From positions 310,001 to 374,000 of the forward strand of contig NZ_JAJSLX010000003.1 of the NCBI RefSeq assembly GCF_021290925.1: a DNA stretch of 64,000 nucleotides, given 5' to 3'. Below the pieces are notes generated by a model. The model was not told the origin of the DNA and did not search any database. It worked only from the letters and a program-made list of their open reading frames with translations. The stretch is from Sessilibacter corallicola (lineage in GTDB: Bacteria > Pseudomonadota > Gammaproteobacteria > Pseudomonadales > Cellvibrionaceae). A program made the position numbers and the translations under genes. This document shows, piece after piece, positions 19,672 through 26,950 of the stretch. Each line of letters opens with the position of its first letter. Position 1 is the first letter of the stretch.

Positions 19672-19685
19672 TGACAGCGCTGTCA
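19672..19685. promoter_or_regulatory. LacI-type operator upstream of TonB receptor (site 1)
   Basis: Perfect palindrome TGACAGCGCTGTCA, the distal-most of five sites as numbered from the gene. It is flanked by AA/TT, extending the symmetry to AATGACAGCGCTGTCATT. Confidence 0.8.
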
Positions 19686-19724
19686 TTTTAACTTTTAAAA
19701 ACAGCGCCATCATTTACTTCTTTA

Positions 19725-19738
19725 TGACAACGCTGTCA
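19725..19738. promoter_or_regulatory. LacI-type operator upstream of TonB receptor (site 2)
   Basis: TGACAACGCTGTCA, identical to both copies between zwf and lacI. It is 53 bp from site 1. A degenerate site (AAACAGCGCCATCA at 19699-19712) lies about half way between them. Confidence 0.78.
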
Positions 19739-19771
19739 TTTCTTTTTCTATGAGCAGGTTGTGTTTGATTT

Positions 19772-19785
19772 TGACAGCGCTGTCA
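19772..19785. promoter_or_regulatory. LacI-type operator upstream of TonB receptor (site 3)
   Basis: Perfect palindrome TGACAGCGCTGTCA, 47 bp from site 2 and 27 bp from site 4. Confidence 0.8.
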
Positions 19786-19798
19786 TTTTGCTTAGGTG

Positions 19799-19812
19799 TG
19801 ACAACGCTGTCA
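19799..19812. promoter_or_regulatory. LacI-type operator upstream of TonB receptor (site 4)
   Basis: TGACAACGCTGTCA, 27 bp from both site 3 and site 5. Confidence 0.78.
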
Positions 19813-19825
19813 CCTTATTAAATGC

Positions 19826-19839
19826 TGACAACGCTGTCA
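19826..19839. promoter_or_regulatory. LacI-type operator upstream of TonB receptor (site 5)
   Basis: TGACAACGCTGTCA, 27 bp from site 4, the same spacing as the pair at zwf/lacI. On the minus strand it contains a TTGACA that could serve as a -35 element for the receptor operon. Confidence 0.78.
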
Positions 19840-20168
19840 ACGATATTTAGTGGTTTTTAAGAAATTTTAAAACTTAGCTTAGCAAGCAATAATGTTGGTA
19901 AAAAATTTGAAAGCAAATAAGAAAACCAGCGCTCGTAATAAAAAGTTTTCTGGTGTGAAAAACTTACTCGCGTAATTAAGCAATGGTATTTATTTTGCCT
20001 AGCCCGATTATGAATAATTTATTATTTGAATTGACTTACCTGTTAGAAATACTGCTCATAAAATTTAATTTGTTATTTTTAAACAGTAAACGTATAACTC
20101 CCCTACTCACTCATACTGTCATAAAAAATTAAAAATAGAATGAGAATTTGGTCAGGAAAAATCTCATT
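19840..20168. other. AT-rich intergenic stretch
   Basis: Gene-free DNA between the operator cluster and the inverted repeat upstream of the VOC gene. I see only AT-rich sequence without a convincing coding frame, further operator copies or an RNA gene. Confidence 0.5.
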
Positions 20169-20217
20169 GCGTATAGAACCCGTCACGTTTGTCTTATCAG
20201 ACAAACTGGGTATACGC
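20169..20217. promoter_or_regulatory. Nested inverted repeat upstream of the VOC/YaeR gene
   Basis: Outer arms GCGTATA (20169-20175) and TATACGC (20211-20217), middle CCC/GGG, and an inner perfect 8-bp stem GTTTGTCT / AGACAAAC with loop TATC. It lies 58 bp before the start codon. It could fold as a 5'-leader RNA structure or be a composite operator; no known riboswitch is recognised. Confidence 0.55.
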
Positions 20218-20274
20218 TTGTAGGGTAAATTAAAAACACACATCAATAGCATATAAATACAGGCATTAACAAGA

Positions 20275-20658
20275 ATGTTTAATAAGATACATCACGTCGC
20301 AATCATTTGTTCAAACTACGAATTATCAAAACATTTTTATACGGATATTATTGGATGCCAGATTATTGCTGAAACTTATCGTGAAGATCGACAATCGTGG
20401 AAACTTGATTTAGCGCTAAGCAATGACGATAGGATTGAATTATTTTCATTCCCTAATACACCAGAAAGAGCCAGCCGACCGGAAGCGAGAGGATTAAGGC
20501 ATCTAGCCTTTGAAGTAGATAATGTTGCTAATACAGTGAATTATTTAAACTCTAAAAATATCGATACCGAAGCCATTCGAGTTGATTCAATCACCGGCAA
20601 GAAATTTACTTTTTTTCAAGACCCAGATAACTTACCGTTAGAAATATATGAGCGGTAA
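20275..20658 (+). CDS. gloA2: VOC family protein, YaeR/GloA2 type
   Basis: Single-domain vicinal-oxygen-chelate protein of 127 residues, strongly like E. coli YaeR. Shared features are IHHVAIICSNYELSKHFY, a YREDRQSWKLDL segment, ELFSFPNTPERASRPEA, GLRHLAFEVD and FFQDPDNLPLEIYE. His at the start, His in GLRHLAF and Glu in LEIYE are the expected metal ligands. YaeR proteins are predicted glyoxalase-like metalloenzymes with unproven substrate. It stands alone on the plus strand. A link with methylglyoxal made by MgsA in the sugar regulon is possible but is only inference. Confidence 0.88.
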   Translation: MFNKIHHVAIICSNYELSKHFYTDIIGCQIIAETYREDRQSWKLDLALSNDDRIELFSFPNTPERASRPEARGLRHLAFEVDNVANTVNYLNSKNIDTEAIRVDSITGKKFTFFQDPDNLPLEIYER

Positions 20659-20686
20659 ATTTCTATTGCGAAAAATTTCCGACAAA

Positions 20687-20760
20687 CTCTCTTTGATTAA
20701 ATCAAGATCGAATCAAAGAGAGAACCCTAATTAATCTAGGGTTCTCTCTATTAGAGAAAC
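20687..20760. terminator. Overlapping alternative hairpins between convergent genes
   Basis: Stem A: CTCTCTTTGATT (20687-20698) with AATCAAAGAGAG (20711-20722). Stem B: AGAGAGAACCCTA (20717-20729) with TAGGGTTCTCTCT (20737-20749). The two share 20717-20722, so they cannot form together. A third, shorter pairing (TTCTCT with AGAGAA, to about 20759) competes with B. They sit between the ends of the VOC gene and the acylase gene and probably end transcripts from both sides, although no long T-run is present. Confidence 0.6.
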
Positions 20761-20797
20761 TGTCCTATCAAGAATTCCCCCTTCAGAGAAATGTTCG

Positions 20798-23197
20798 TTA
20801 CTTTAATACAAACGATTTTACTTTGTGTTCTTCGATGTCTTTCTGATGAAAGCGCACAGGTCGCCATTTTTTATCGGAGTATAAATAGGTTTGATCTGAA
20901 TAGAATTCACTGTCTGCCCTACCCGATTGCGAATAAGTCATTATAGCCTCTGCTACTGGACCGTCGTCTTTGTATTCTAACGCCAGAATAAAACTGCCAC
21001 CCTTCGCGATCAAATAACCTTTGTCCGTTAAGATTGACCACTTTTCAGTGGTTTTGCCGATTTCGTGCGGTTCGGTACTGTCAACAATACCCGTACTCAC
21101 AAAATTCGCCACGCCTTCAATTTCAGTACCGCCGTGTATGGGCACTCTTTTGTCGTTTTTATACAGAATTTGCGCTTGTTCGAGCGTGGCATTCAAAGGT
21201 AAATCTACCTTTTTAAGCTGGCGCTCTGCCAAGGCAAGCGCAACTAATGCTGCGTTTTTATCGCCCAATCCAGACGGCGTGTACACAGGGTCTTTTACGT
21301 CAAACGGCTTCGCGAATAATTGTAATTTATCTCGTTTAATCAACATATGGTAAGCCTGCAACCATTCCCGAAATAAAACGGCACCTTGGCTGTTGTTATT
21401 AAATAAACCATTAAATTTTGAAATTTCTTGGCAAACATTTTTTATATCAATGGTTTGATTATCTAATTCAACTTGGCTTTTTGTTTTGCAAGCGGCTACT
21501 AAGTCTTCTAAGAAAATATCTTTTGCGGTTGATTGATTGGTGTATAGCGCCTGTTGCATTTCAGCCAGTGAAAACTTATTGTCATTACCGCGAGCTTCCG
21601 ATGACTCTAAATGTCGGATATTCATTCGGCTTCTTAAGCTAATAGACGCCTCAGTAGGTCCGTAAAGTGGCGAGTAGCCCGTTAGTGGCTGATTCGTATT
21701 CGGCAACCAATAACTGTCGTTGGCATTAAACACGTAATCGTTGCGAATTACTTGTGGCCGCTGGTCAAAAGAAGTTGTTCCAGGTATTGAACTGCGTTTG
21801 CTTTCAAGCCAATCAAATAAGCTATTGCTGCCATCTAATAAGGTAAGGTTTTCTTTGTCGTAAAGCGTTTTAATAAGCGGATTGTCGTTATATTGTTTAT
21901 TCCATTGCGCCCAGGCTTTATCGGAAAGATTTCCTACTGTTGAATTATCCAGATACGCAACCTCGCCATCGCGGCTGGTAACAAGGGTATTCACCCAAGG
22001 CATTGCATTCCATTTTTTATGAGCACCAATAAACGTTTTTAAACTGCGCGCTTTGGCCATATCAAACCATTGCTCAGGCGAGCGGAAATTATCGATATTT
22101 GCATCTCTTGCTACGTAGGCTTTTTTATTGCCCCACTGCAAATTGGGTAATTGCAATAACGGCCCTTGGTGACTGAACCAAACCGTTCTGCTCTGCTGGG
22201 AAAGCTCGCCCTTATCATTTAATACATCGACAGAAACCGTTTTTGACAGCATGTCTTTTGGTTTGCCATCGAATACATATTGTGTTGGTTTGCCATCAAC
22301 TAATTGTAATTCGTAAAAAGCCACTCGTTGACTTTTAGAAACGGTATGAGACCAAGCAATATCTTTATTGAAACCAATCAATACCATTGGCACACCTAAT
22401 AGGCTCGCACCGTAAACATCGAGTTTATCGGGAATGGTTAAATGTACTTCCCAAAATCGATTCGTACCAAACCACGGGTAATGAGGGTTTGCCAACAACA
22501 TGCCTTTACCCGATTCGGTTAAATCTTTGCCAATGGCCCAGGCGTTAGACCCTAAATCGTTAATTTGAAAGGTATGGTTTTCTTGCGCCCAAAAATGATT
22601 AGTGAGTTGCGCGGTTTTCTTTGCGTCAGTGTCTTTTGCGGGCGGTTGAGCTAGGTAGATTGCACCGGCAAATACACTAATAGTTTGCGAAAGATGATAA
22701 GAACGAGCAAACAGTTCTGTCGCAGTTATCGACTTAACCCAAGACTTGCCTTCGCACCAGGTATTTTTGGTGCCCTGTTCCGACAAATATCGATTAAATC
22801 CGTCGGCATAGCCAACGTAAGCTTTTTGGGTATCTTTTCTAAGAGATTTAAATGCTTCTGCGGCGCGGTCTGGATAACCCATCGCTTTTACGACGGTATC
22901 GCTAATAACATAACGGTTGCCTTTACCAGCGCCTAAATAACTCGCGCTGTTTCCTTGAGCGACCATAATCGCGTAAGCAATATTACACGCGTGATCGGCC
23001 GCCGATGTATAGCCCATTGCATAGCCTAAACTGCCATAGTCATCGGCAATAATATGCGGTATTCCGTGTTCGGTATAGGTGACTTTTGCTTGGTATTGAT
23101 TACCGTTGGTGGTTAACGGTTTTGCTACAACAGAGGTACTCAGTTCGGCTGCTAAAAGAAATATTAACGCTACATAAAAATTTTTTTTGAGTTTCAT
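20798..23197 (-). CDS. Penicillin-acylase family Ntn hydrolase, PvdQ/aculeacin-acylase-like
   Basis: Periplasmic amidohydrolase precursor of about 799 residues. A signal peptide (MKLKKNFYVALIFLLAAELSTSVVA) precedes the alpha chain, which has YTEHGIPHIIADDYGSLGYA like PvdQ and aculeacin-A acylase. The autoprocessing Ser lies in DLGSNAWAIG at about residue 216, close to the Ser217 of PvdQ. HYPWFGTNRFWE and VPMVLIGFNKDIAWSHT follow in the beta chain. The start at 23197 is chosen for the signal peptide; 22 upstream in-frame residues are rejected. Family members remove fatty acyl chains from lipopeptides or acyl-homoserine lactones. With an NRPS locus 10 kb away, a PvdQ-like maturation role is attractive but unproven. 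Confidence 0.88.
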   Translation of the reverse strand: MKLKKNFYVALIFLLAAELSTSVVAKPLTTNGNQYQAKVTYTEHGIPHIIADDYGSLGYAMGYTSAADHACNIAYAIMVAQGNSASYLGAGKGNRYVISDTVVKAMGYPDRAAEAFKSLRKDTQKAYVGYADGFNRYLSEQGTKNTWCEGKSWVKSITATELFARSYHLSQTISVFAGAIYLAQPPAKDTDAKKTAQLTNHFWAQENHTFQINDLGSNAWAIGKDLTESGKGMLLANPHYPWFGTNRFWEVHLTIPDKLDVYGASLLGVPMVLIGFNKDIAWSHTVSKSQRVAFYELQLVDGKPTQYVFDGKPKDMLSKTVSVDVLNDKGELSQQSRTVWFSHQGPLLQLPNLQWGNKKAYVARDANIDNFRSPEQWFDMAKARSLKTFIGAHKKWNAMPWVNTLVTSRDGEVAYLDNSTVGNLSDKAWAQWNKQYNDNPLIKTLYDKENLTLLDGSNSLFDWLESKRSSIPGTTSFDQRPQVIRNDYVFNANDSYWLPNTNQPLTGYSPLYGPTEASISLRSRMNIRHLESSEARGNDNKFSLAEMQQALYTNQSTAKDIFLEDLVAACKTKSQVELDNQTIDIKNVCQEISKFNGLFNNNSQGAVLFREWLQAYHMLIKRDKLQLFAKPFDVKDPVYTPSGLGDKNAALVALALAERQLKKVDLPLNATLEQAQILYKNDKRVPIHGGTEIEGVANFVSTGIVDSTEPHEIGKTTEKWSILTDKGYLIAKGGSFILALEYKDDGPVAEAIMTYSQSGRADSEFYSDQTYLYSDKKWRPVRFHQKDIEEHKVKSFVLK

Positions 23198-23467
23198 TAT
23201 GTTAACTGTCACTGGTTTAAAATTAAATAATTGAGAGTGAAGTTGAGCAAACAACGGGCTCAAAGCAAGTTCAAAGAAGAAAGTAAGTTTTTTGAATTTT
23301 TTAATTTGATTGGAAAAACATCAAAGCGAACGTAATTTTCTGGAGGGGCTGTCACTATAACTGCGGCGTATTGAATATTTTAGCACGGTAACAAACTCCT
23401 TCATCAATCCTGAAAAGTTCTGTACATCAATCGCAAAAACGCCATCCTAGCATGCTTTAGCCCAATT

Positions 23468-23486
23468 GAGAATGGTAAGCATTTGC
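23468..23486. promoter_or_regulatory. Possible Fur box upstream of acylase gene
   Basis: GAGAATGGTAAGCATTTGC matches the classical 19-base Fur consensus at 14 of 19 positions by hand. It lies 271 bp before the acylase start. It would tie the acylase to iron limitation, but a 14/19 match in AT-rich DNA can arise by chance. Confidence 0.35.
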
Positions 23487-24016
23487 ATATTTTGATTTAT
23501 CGATGCTAAAATAAACAAACCTGTCACTATTATTGTAAATTTATGGAAGTTGGGCTGAGCTGTACTCACTACTTCACAAAAAATCGATCTATTAAAGGCA
23601 TTGTTGCTGCGCTTATAATTTTATTTTTCTGATTTATTTTATTACTCATTAAAAGACAAACAACAATTTAATTTATAAAAGATAGGATAATGTACCAATC
23701 AGTTTTAATAGCTTACAGAGGCTATTGAACAGCCTGACTTTCCAGAAATCAATAAGTACTTCAAATTTACATACATTAGGCTTTAATTAAGTCAAAAATT
23801 TAGCAAGTTCGAATAATCGAATATTAATTTATAAGCATATTTAAACTCTAAACGTTAATTTAACGCCTCTCTTTTATAGATCAAATCAACTACTCCAAAT
23901 AAATTCAAGCGGGTTGTAGCCGCCATTTTCATTTGTTATAAATTACAAGAGATTTAAATTCAAATTTCCCTAAGTCTCGCATACCTATTCCGACAATAAT
24001 GTTCTAACGCCGGTAA

Positions 24017-24044
24017 CAGCATAAAAAAACATTTTTTTATGCTG
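24017..24044. repeat. 28-bp palindrome with A7/T7 arms
   Basis: Arms CAGCAT plus seven A, and seven T plus ATGCTG, are perfect 13-bp complements around a two-base centre. It lies about 100 bp before the beta-helix gene. It could be an operator or a transcription stop acting in both directions. Confidence 0.6.
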
Positions 24045-24146
24045 ATTTCTGTGCGTCTTATTTTTAAAAACTGTGCCTAGTTAAATAGCTAACCACTTTT
24101 AAAATTTTATTCATTGATTGCTTTAACATTTATGGAGAGCCAATTC

Positions 24147-25493
24147 ATGAGAGTTATTATTTTTACTTTTTTGTGCCTAATGTCGGCCAGCAGTTACAGT
24201 GCCACATTTTATATTGATCCGATAAACGGTTCGTCCAGCAACGACGGTTCTCAAGAATTACCTTGGCGAACATTACAAGAAGTTATTGAAAATCGCTTAA
24301 TCGAATCGCAACGTTGGTCTGCGCCCTACTCAGCTGACTCTACGTTAGAAAACGTGAATGTTGGCGCACCGGTTAAAGCCGGAGATACACTCGTATTAAT
24401 GTCAGGTTATCACGGCGACATTGCATTGGATCGCTATATCAATGCCGAAGACATTGTGATTCAAGCAGGATTGAATCAAACACCCACCGTCAGCAGTATT
24501 TTCATACGCTCATCAGCGCGCTGGGTAATTAGTGGCTTAAGTGTCAGCAACAGCCATTCTCCAATTGCTGATTTTCACACCGGAGTACTGGTTGATGTTG
24601 AGTCGCACAGTTTTAGAGGCCCAAGTTCAGAAATACGTATTATCGGCAATGATATTTTCAGTGCTCCCGATGTAAGTCATTGGAGTGTTGAAGATTGGGC
24701 GAATTTAGGCTCAAGCGGTATTGATATTGCTGCGGAGAATTCCACGGTTGCTAACAATACCATTTACAATATTCGCTTTGGCATAACCACCTTTGACGAT
24801 CATGCGTACGTTTACGGTAATTCCATTATTAATTTTGCCGGCGATGGTATGAGAGGACTCGGCAATTACAGCGAATTCAGCAATAATTTCGTCGCCAATG
24901 CATTCGATATAAACGGCAACCACGACGATGGTTTTCAGAGCTGGAGCCGCAACGGACAACCGGTTGTTGGTGTTATTTTACGCAACAATCACTTTATTAC
25001 CGACTTTAATCACCCAAACCCTGCCCTGTTATCTAACTTTCAAGGCATCGGTGCTTTCGATGGTTTCTACCACGATTGGATTGTTGAAAATAATGTTCTG
25101 CAAATCGAACATTGGCATGGAATTTCTTTATACGGAGCTAGAAATTGTACGGTAATTAATAATACCGTTATTGATTACAACGACGATCCACGAATGCGCC
25201 CTTGGATCAGAATTAATCCGCACAAAAACGGCACTCACGGTGAAGGTAATATCGTTCGTAATAATATCGGTAGAATTGTGATTGAAGATTCTGGAACGGT
25301 TTCTGACCACAATTTGAGCCCAAGCAATGCAGAATTTTCTAACTACTTTGTAGACAGAAATAATTTTGACTTACACCTCAACGCGCAATCACCTGCCATT
25401 GGTGCTGGTTCGTTTAAGAAAGCGCCGGTGCAAGACGCCGATGGAACTCCACGTGTAAAACGCATTGATGCGGGAGCTTATCAAGCAAGATAG
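24147..25493 (+). CDS. Secreted right-handed parallel beta-helix protein
   Basis: Extracellular or periplasmic protein of 448 residues. A signal peptide MRVIIFTFLCLMSASSYSA is followed by FYIDPINGSSSNDGSQELPWRTLQE, the opening typical of DUF1565/NosD-like beta-helix proteins. The middle has repeated Asn-rich rungs (NNTIYN, NSIINF, NNFVAN, NNHFI, NNVLQI, NNTVID) spaced about 22-25 residues. The end, LHLNAQSPAIGAGS...IDAGAYQ, is the common C-terminal of such proteins. The ATG at 24147 is chosen because GGAGAG lies 8 bases upstream and the signal peptide then begins properly. Many relatives are polysaccharide lyases, but I see no identifiable catalytic set, so no substrate is assigned. Confidence 0.85.
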   Translation: MRVIIFTFLCLMSASSYSATFYIDPINGSSSNDGSQELPWRTLQEVIENRLIESQRWSAPYSADSTLENVNVGAPVKAGDTLVLMSGYHGDIALDRYINAEDIVIQAGLNQTPTVSSIFIRSSARWVISGLSVSNSHSPIADFHTGVLVDVESHSFRGPSSEIRIIGNDIFSAPDVSHWSVEDWANLGSSGIDIAAENSTVANNTIYNIRFGITTFDDHAYVYGNSIINFAGDGMRGLGNYSEFSNNFVANAFDINGNHDDGFQSWSRNGQPVVGVILRNNHFITDFNHPNPALLSNFQGIGAFDGFYHDWIVENNVLQIEHWHGISLYGARNCTVINNTVIDYNDDPRMRPWIRINPHKNGTHGEGNIVRNNIGRIVIEDSGTVSDHNLSPSNAEFSNYFVDRNNFDLHLNAQSPAIGAGSFKKAPVQDADGTPRVKRIDAGAYQAR

Positions 25494-25528
25494 CTCTTGT
25501 TTTAGTTTCAGGAGAGTTTACTTTTTGA

Positions 25529-25560
25529 GTAATCCGTTGTTGTGTATTACAACGGATTAC
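25529..25560. terminator. Strong hairpin between convergent genes
   Basis: Perfect 12-bp stem GTAATCCGTTGT / ACAACGGATTAC with an eight-base loop, extendable by one A-T pair. It sits between the ends of the beta-helix gene and the ribbon-helix-helix gene, where a shared terminator is expected. A T-run is lacking. Confidence 0.6.
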
Positions 25561-25599
25561 TTGCAATTACACGGTTACTATTTTCACTCAATAAATTAA

Positions 25600-25992
25600 T
25601 TAATGAGTCGGCCTGCGACGTTTGTCTATTTCTGTGTGGCGAGCTTTTGAATTTTCAGCCTCAAACTCAATCATTGATTTTCCGTCTAATGTAGCCAACG
25701 GAAGACGAGCGTCTCTTTCGAGTTGGCCGTCGGCAATCAGTGATAAATATCGAGAACAGCACACGCGTAAAAATGACGTGAAATTACCCAAATCATGGTC
25801 GGCATCCATTGCTTCTAGATACAATCGTGTAATTAATTGGCCAACGGATAAATCGTCGCGATCAGCAATTTCTTCCAGCATATTCCAGAAAAAATGTTCT
25901 AAACGGATGGAGGTAACCACGCCGTCGATTCGAATGGATCGAGTATTTGGTTTCCAAAGTTGACTGTCGGCTTCAATAAATAATTTACACAT
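25600..25992 (-). CDS. Ribbon-helix-helix domain protein (RHH_4-like)
   Basis: Small protein of 130 residues. The central part, RSIRIDGVVTSIRLEHFFWNMLEEIADRD followed by LSVGQLITRLYLEA, matches the ribbon-helix-helix fold of the RHH_4 family: a strand, then two helices. The downstream part (SFLRVCCSRYL) is also typical of that family, and the C-terminus is charged. It may bind DNA, but RHH_4 members have no well-established targets. It begins 28 bp after the DJ-1/PfpI gene and is probably co-transcribed with it. Palindromic sequence upstream of that gene is a candidate autoregulatory site. Confidence 0.82.
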   Translation of the reverse strand: MCKLFIEADSQLWKPNTRSIRIDGVVTSIRLEHFFWNMLEEIADRDDLSVGQLITRLYLEAMDADHDLGNFTSFLRVCCSRYLSLIADGQLERDARLPLATLDGKSMIEFEAENSKARHTEIDKRRRPTH

Positions 25993-26020
25993 TGTGTTCT
26001 CGATATTACGTCGATTGAAA

Positions 26021-26584
26021 TTATTGGGTTAATAATGCTACAAATTGCTTAAGAAATTCAGGATGCGCAGGCCACGCTGGCGCACTAACGAGGTTTTTAT
26101 CGGTAATAGCATCGGTTATAGCGATATCAGCATAAATACCACCGCACGCTTGTACTTCAGGTTTGCACGCTGGGTACGCCGAAACTTTATAATCGTTTAA
26201 AACGTTGGCTGCGGCCAGCAATTGAAGACCGTGACAAATCGATGCAACCGGCTTATTCGCGTCAAAAAATGTGCGTACAATCGCCAATACATTTTCGTTT
26301 AAGCGCAGATATTCTGGCGCACGGCCTCCGGGAATGTAGAGAGCATCATAGTTTGAAGCATCGATTTCATCGAAGGTGGCATTTAATTCAAAATTATGAC
26401 CGGGCTTTTCGGTGTAGGTTTGATGGCCTTCAAAATCGTGTATAGCCGTTGCAATGGTTTCACAGGATTTTTTACCCGGACAAACAGCATCTACCTGGTA
26501 ACCAAATGCAATTAACGCCTGAAACGGCACCATGTTTTCGTAGTCTTCAACAAAGTCGCCGGTAATCATAAGAATCTTTTTCAT
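26021..26584 (-). CDS. DJ-1/PfpI family protein
   Basis: Cytoplasmic DJ-1/PfpI superfamily protein of 187 residues. [16 protein letters not shown] carries the conserved Glu, and the nucleophile elbow is [10 protein letters not shown] with Cys followed by His. [13 protein letters not shown] is the family's glycine-rich loop. Relatives act as proteases, deglycase/glyoxalase-type enzymes or chaperones; the substrate here is unknown. It is the first gene of a pair with the ribbon-helix-helix protein. The presence of MgsA and a YaeR-type protein in the same window makes a glyoxal-related detoxification role conceivable, but this is only inference. Confidence 0.88.
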   Translation of the reverse strand: MKKILMITGDFVEDYENMVPFQALIAFGYQVDAVCPGKKSCETIATAIHDFEGHQTYTEKPGHNFELNATFDEIDASNYDALYIPGGRAPEYLRLNENVLAIVRTFFDANKPVASICHGLQLLAAANVLNDYKVSAYPACKPEVQACGGIYADIAITDAITDKNLVSAPAWPAHPEFLKQFVALLTQ

Positions 26585-26637
26585 AATGCCTACTCGTAGT
26601 TTTATAGAATTAATAAGAGGTTATTACTACGGGAATG

Positions 26638-26652
26638 ATTACATCATGTAAT
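26638..26652. promoter_or_regulatory. Palindrome upstream of DJ-1/PfpI gene
   Basis: ATTACATCATGTAAT has perfect 7-bp arms around one base, 54 bp before the start codon. A second palindrome CGGCGCCG follows within 10 bp. This is a candidate operator; the protein that binds it is unknown. Confidence 0.45.
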
Positions 26653-26659
26653 TTCGGCG

Positions 26660-26940
26660 CCGGGGTAATATCATTATACTACGCAGTAACAAGCACTTAG
26701 ATTTAAGCAGACTTTCTTTGACTGCTGGTTCTCTAATTATTTACTCTTTGATTACTTGTTCTACGATTATTTAATTTACGATCGCTTATTCTATAACAGG
26801 CAATGAGTCATCATTTCTCGACAGTGATTATCGGCAAGTTTCAGTGTTGCCGAAGTTTTATCGGTATCGAAGTGATTAGTGCTGAAATTGATCAAGCTAT
26901 GGTCTATTATTTTTAGACGACCAACAATAATAAGTGGGAG
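26660..26940. other. Intergenic region before the His-rich gene
   Basis: Gene-free, AT-rich DNA with loosely repeated TGATTA/CGATTA motifs near 26.74-26.79 kb and a stem TCGGCAA / TTGCCGA (26831-26853). No Zur or other named metal-regulator site can be called with confidence. Confidence 0.4.
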
Positions 26941-26950
26941 GTAATAAACG

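Larger units (their letters stand above)
23198..24146. other. Long AT-rich intergenic region
   Basis: About 950 bp between the divergent acylase and beta-helix genes. No convincing coding frame or RNA gene is seen. It holds a Fur-box-like sequence and a 28-bp palindrome, listed separately, and a small stem AATAGC/GCTATT near 23.71 kb. Confidence 0.5.

Noticed and set aside
24147-25493. Assigning the beta-helix protein as an alginate or pectate lyase
   Set aside because: Beta-helix rungs are clear, but no lyase-specific catalytic motif could be identified.
26655-26680. Zur-like site (GTAATATCATTATAC) before the His-rich gene
   Set aside because: The symmetry is poor and the match to Zur consensus is weak; it is also nearer to the DJ-1 gene than to the His-rich gene.
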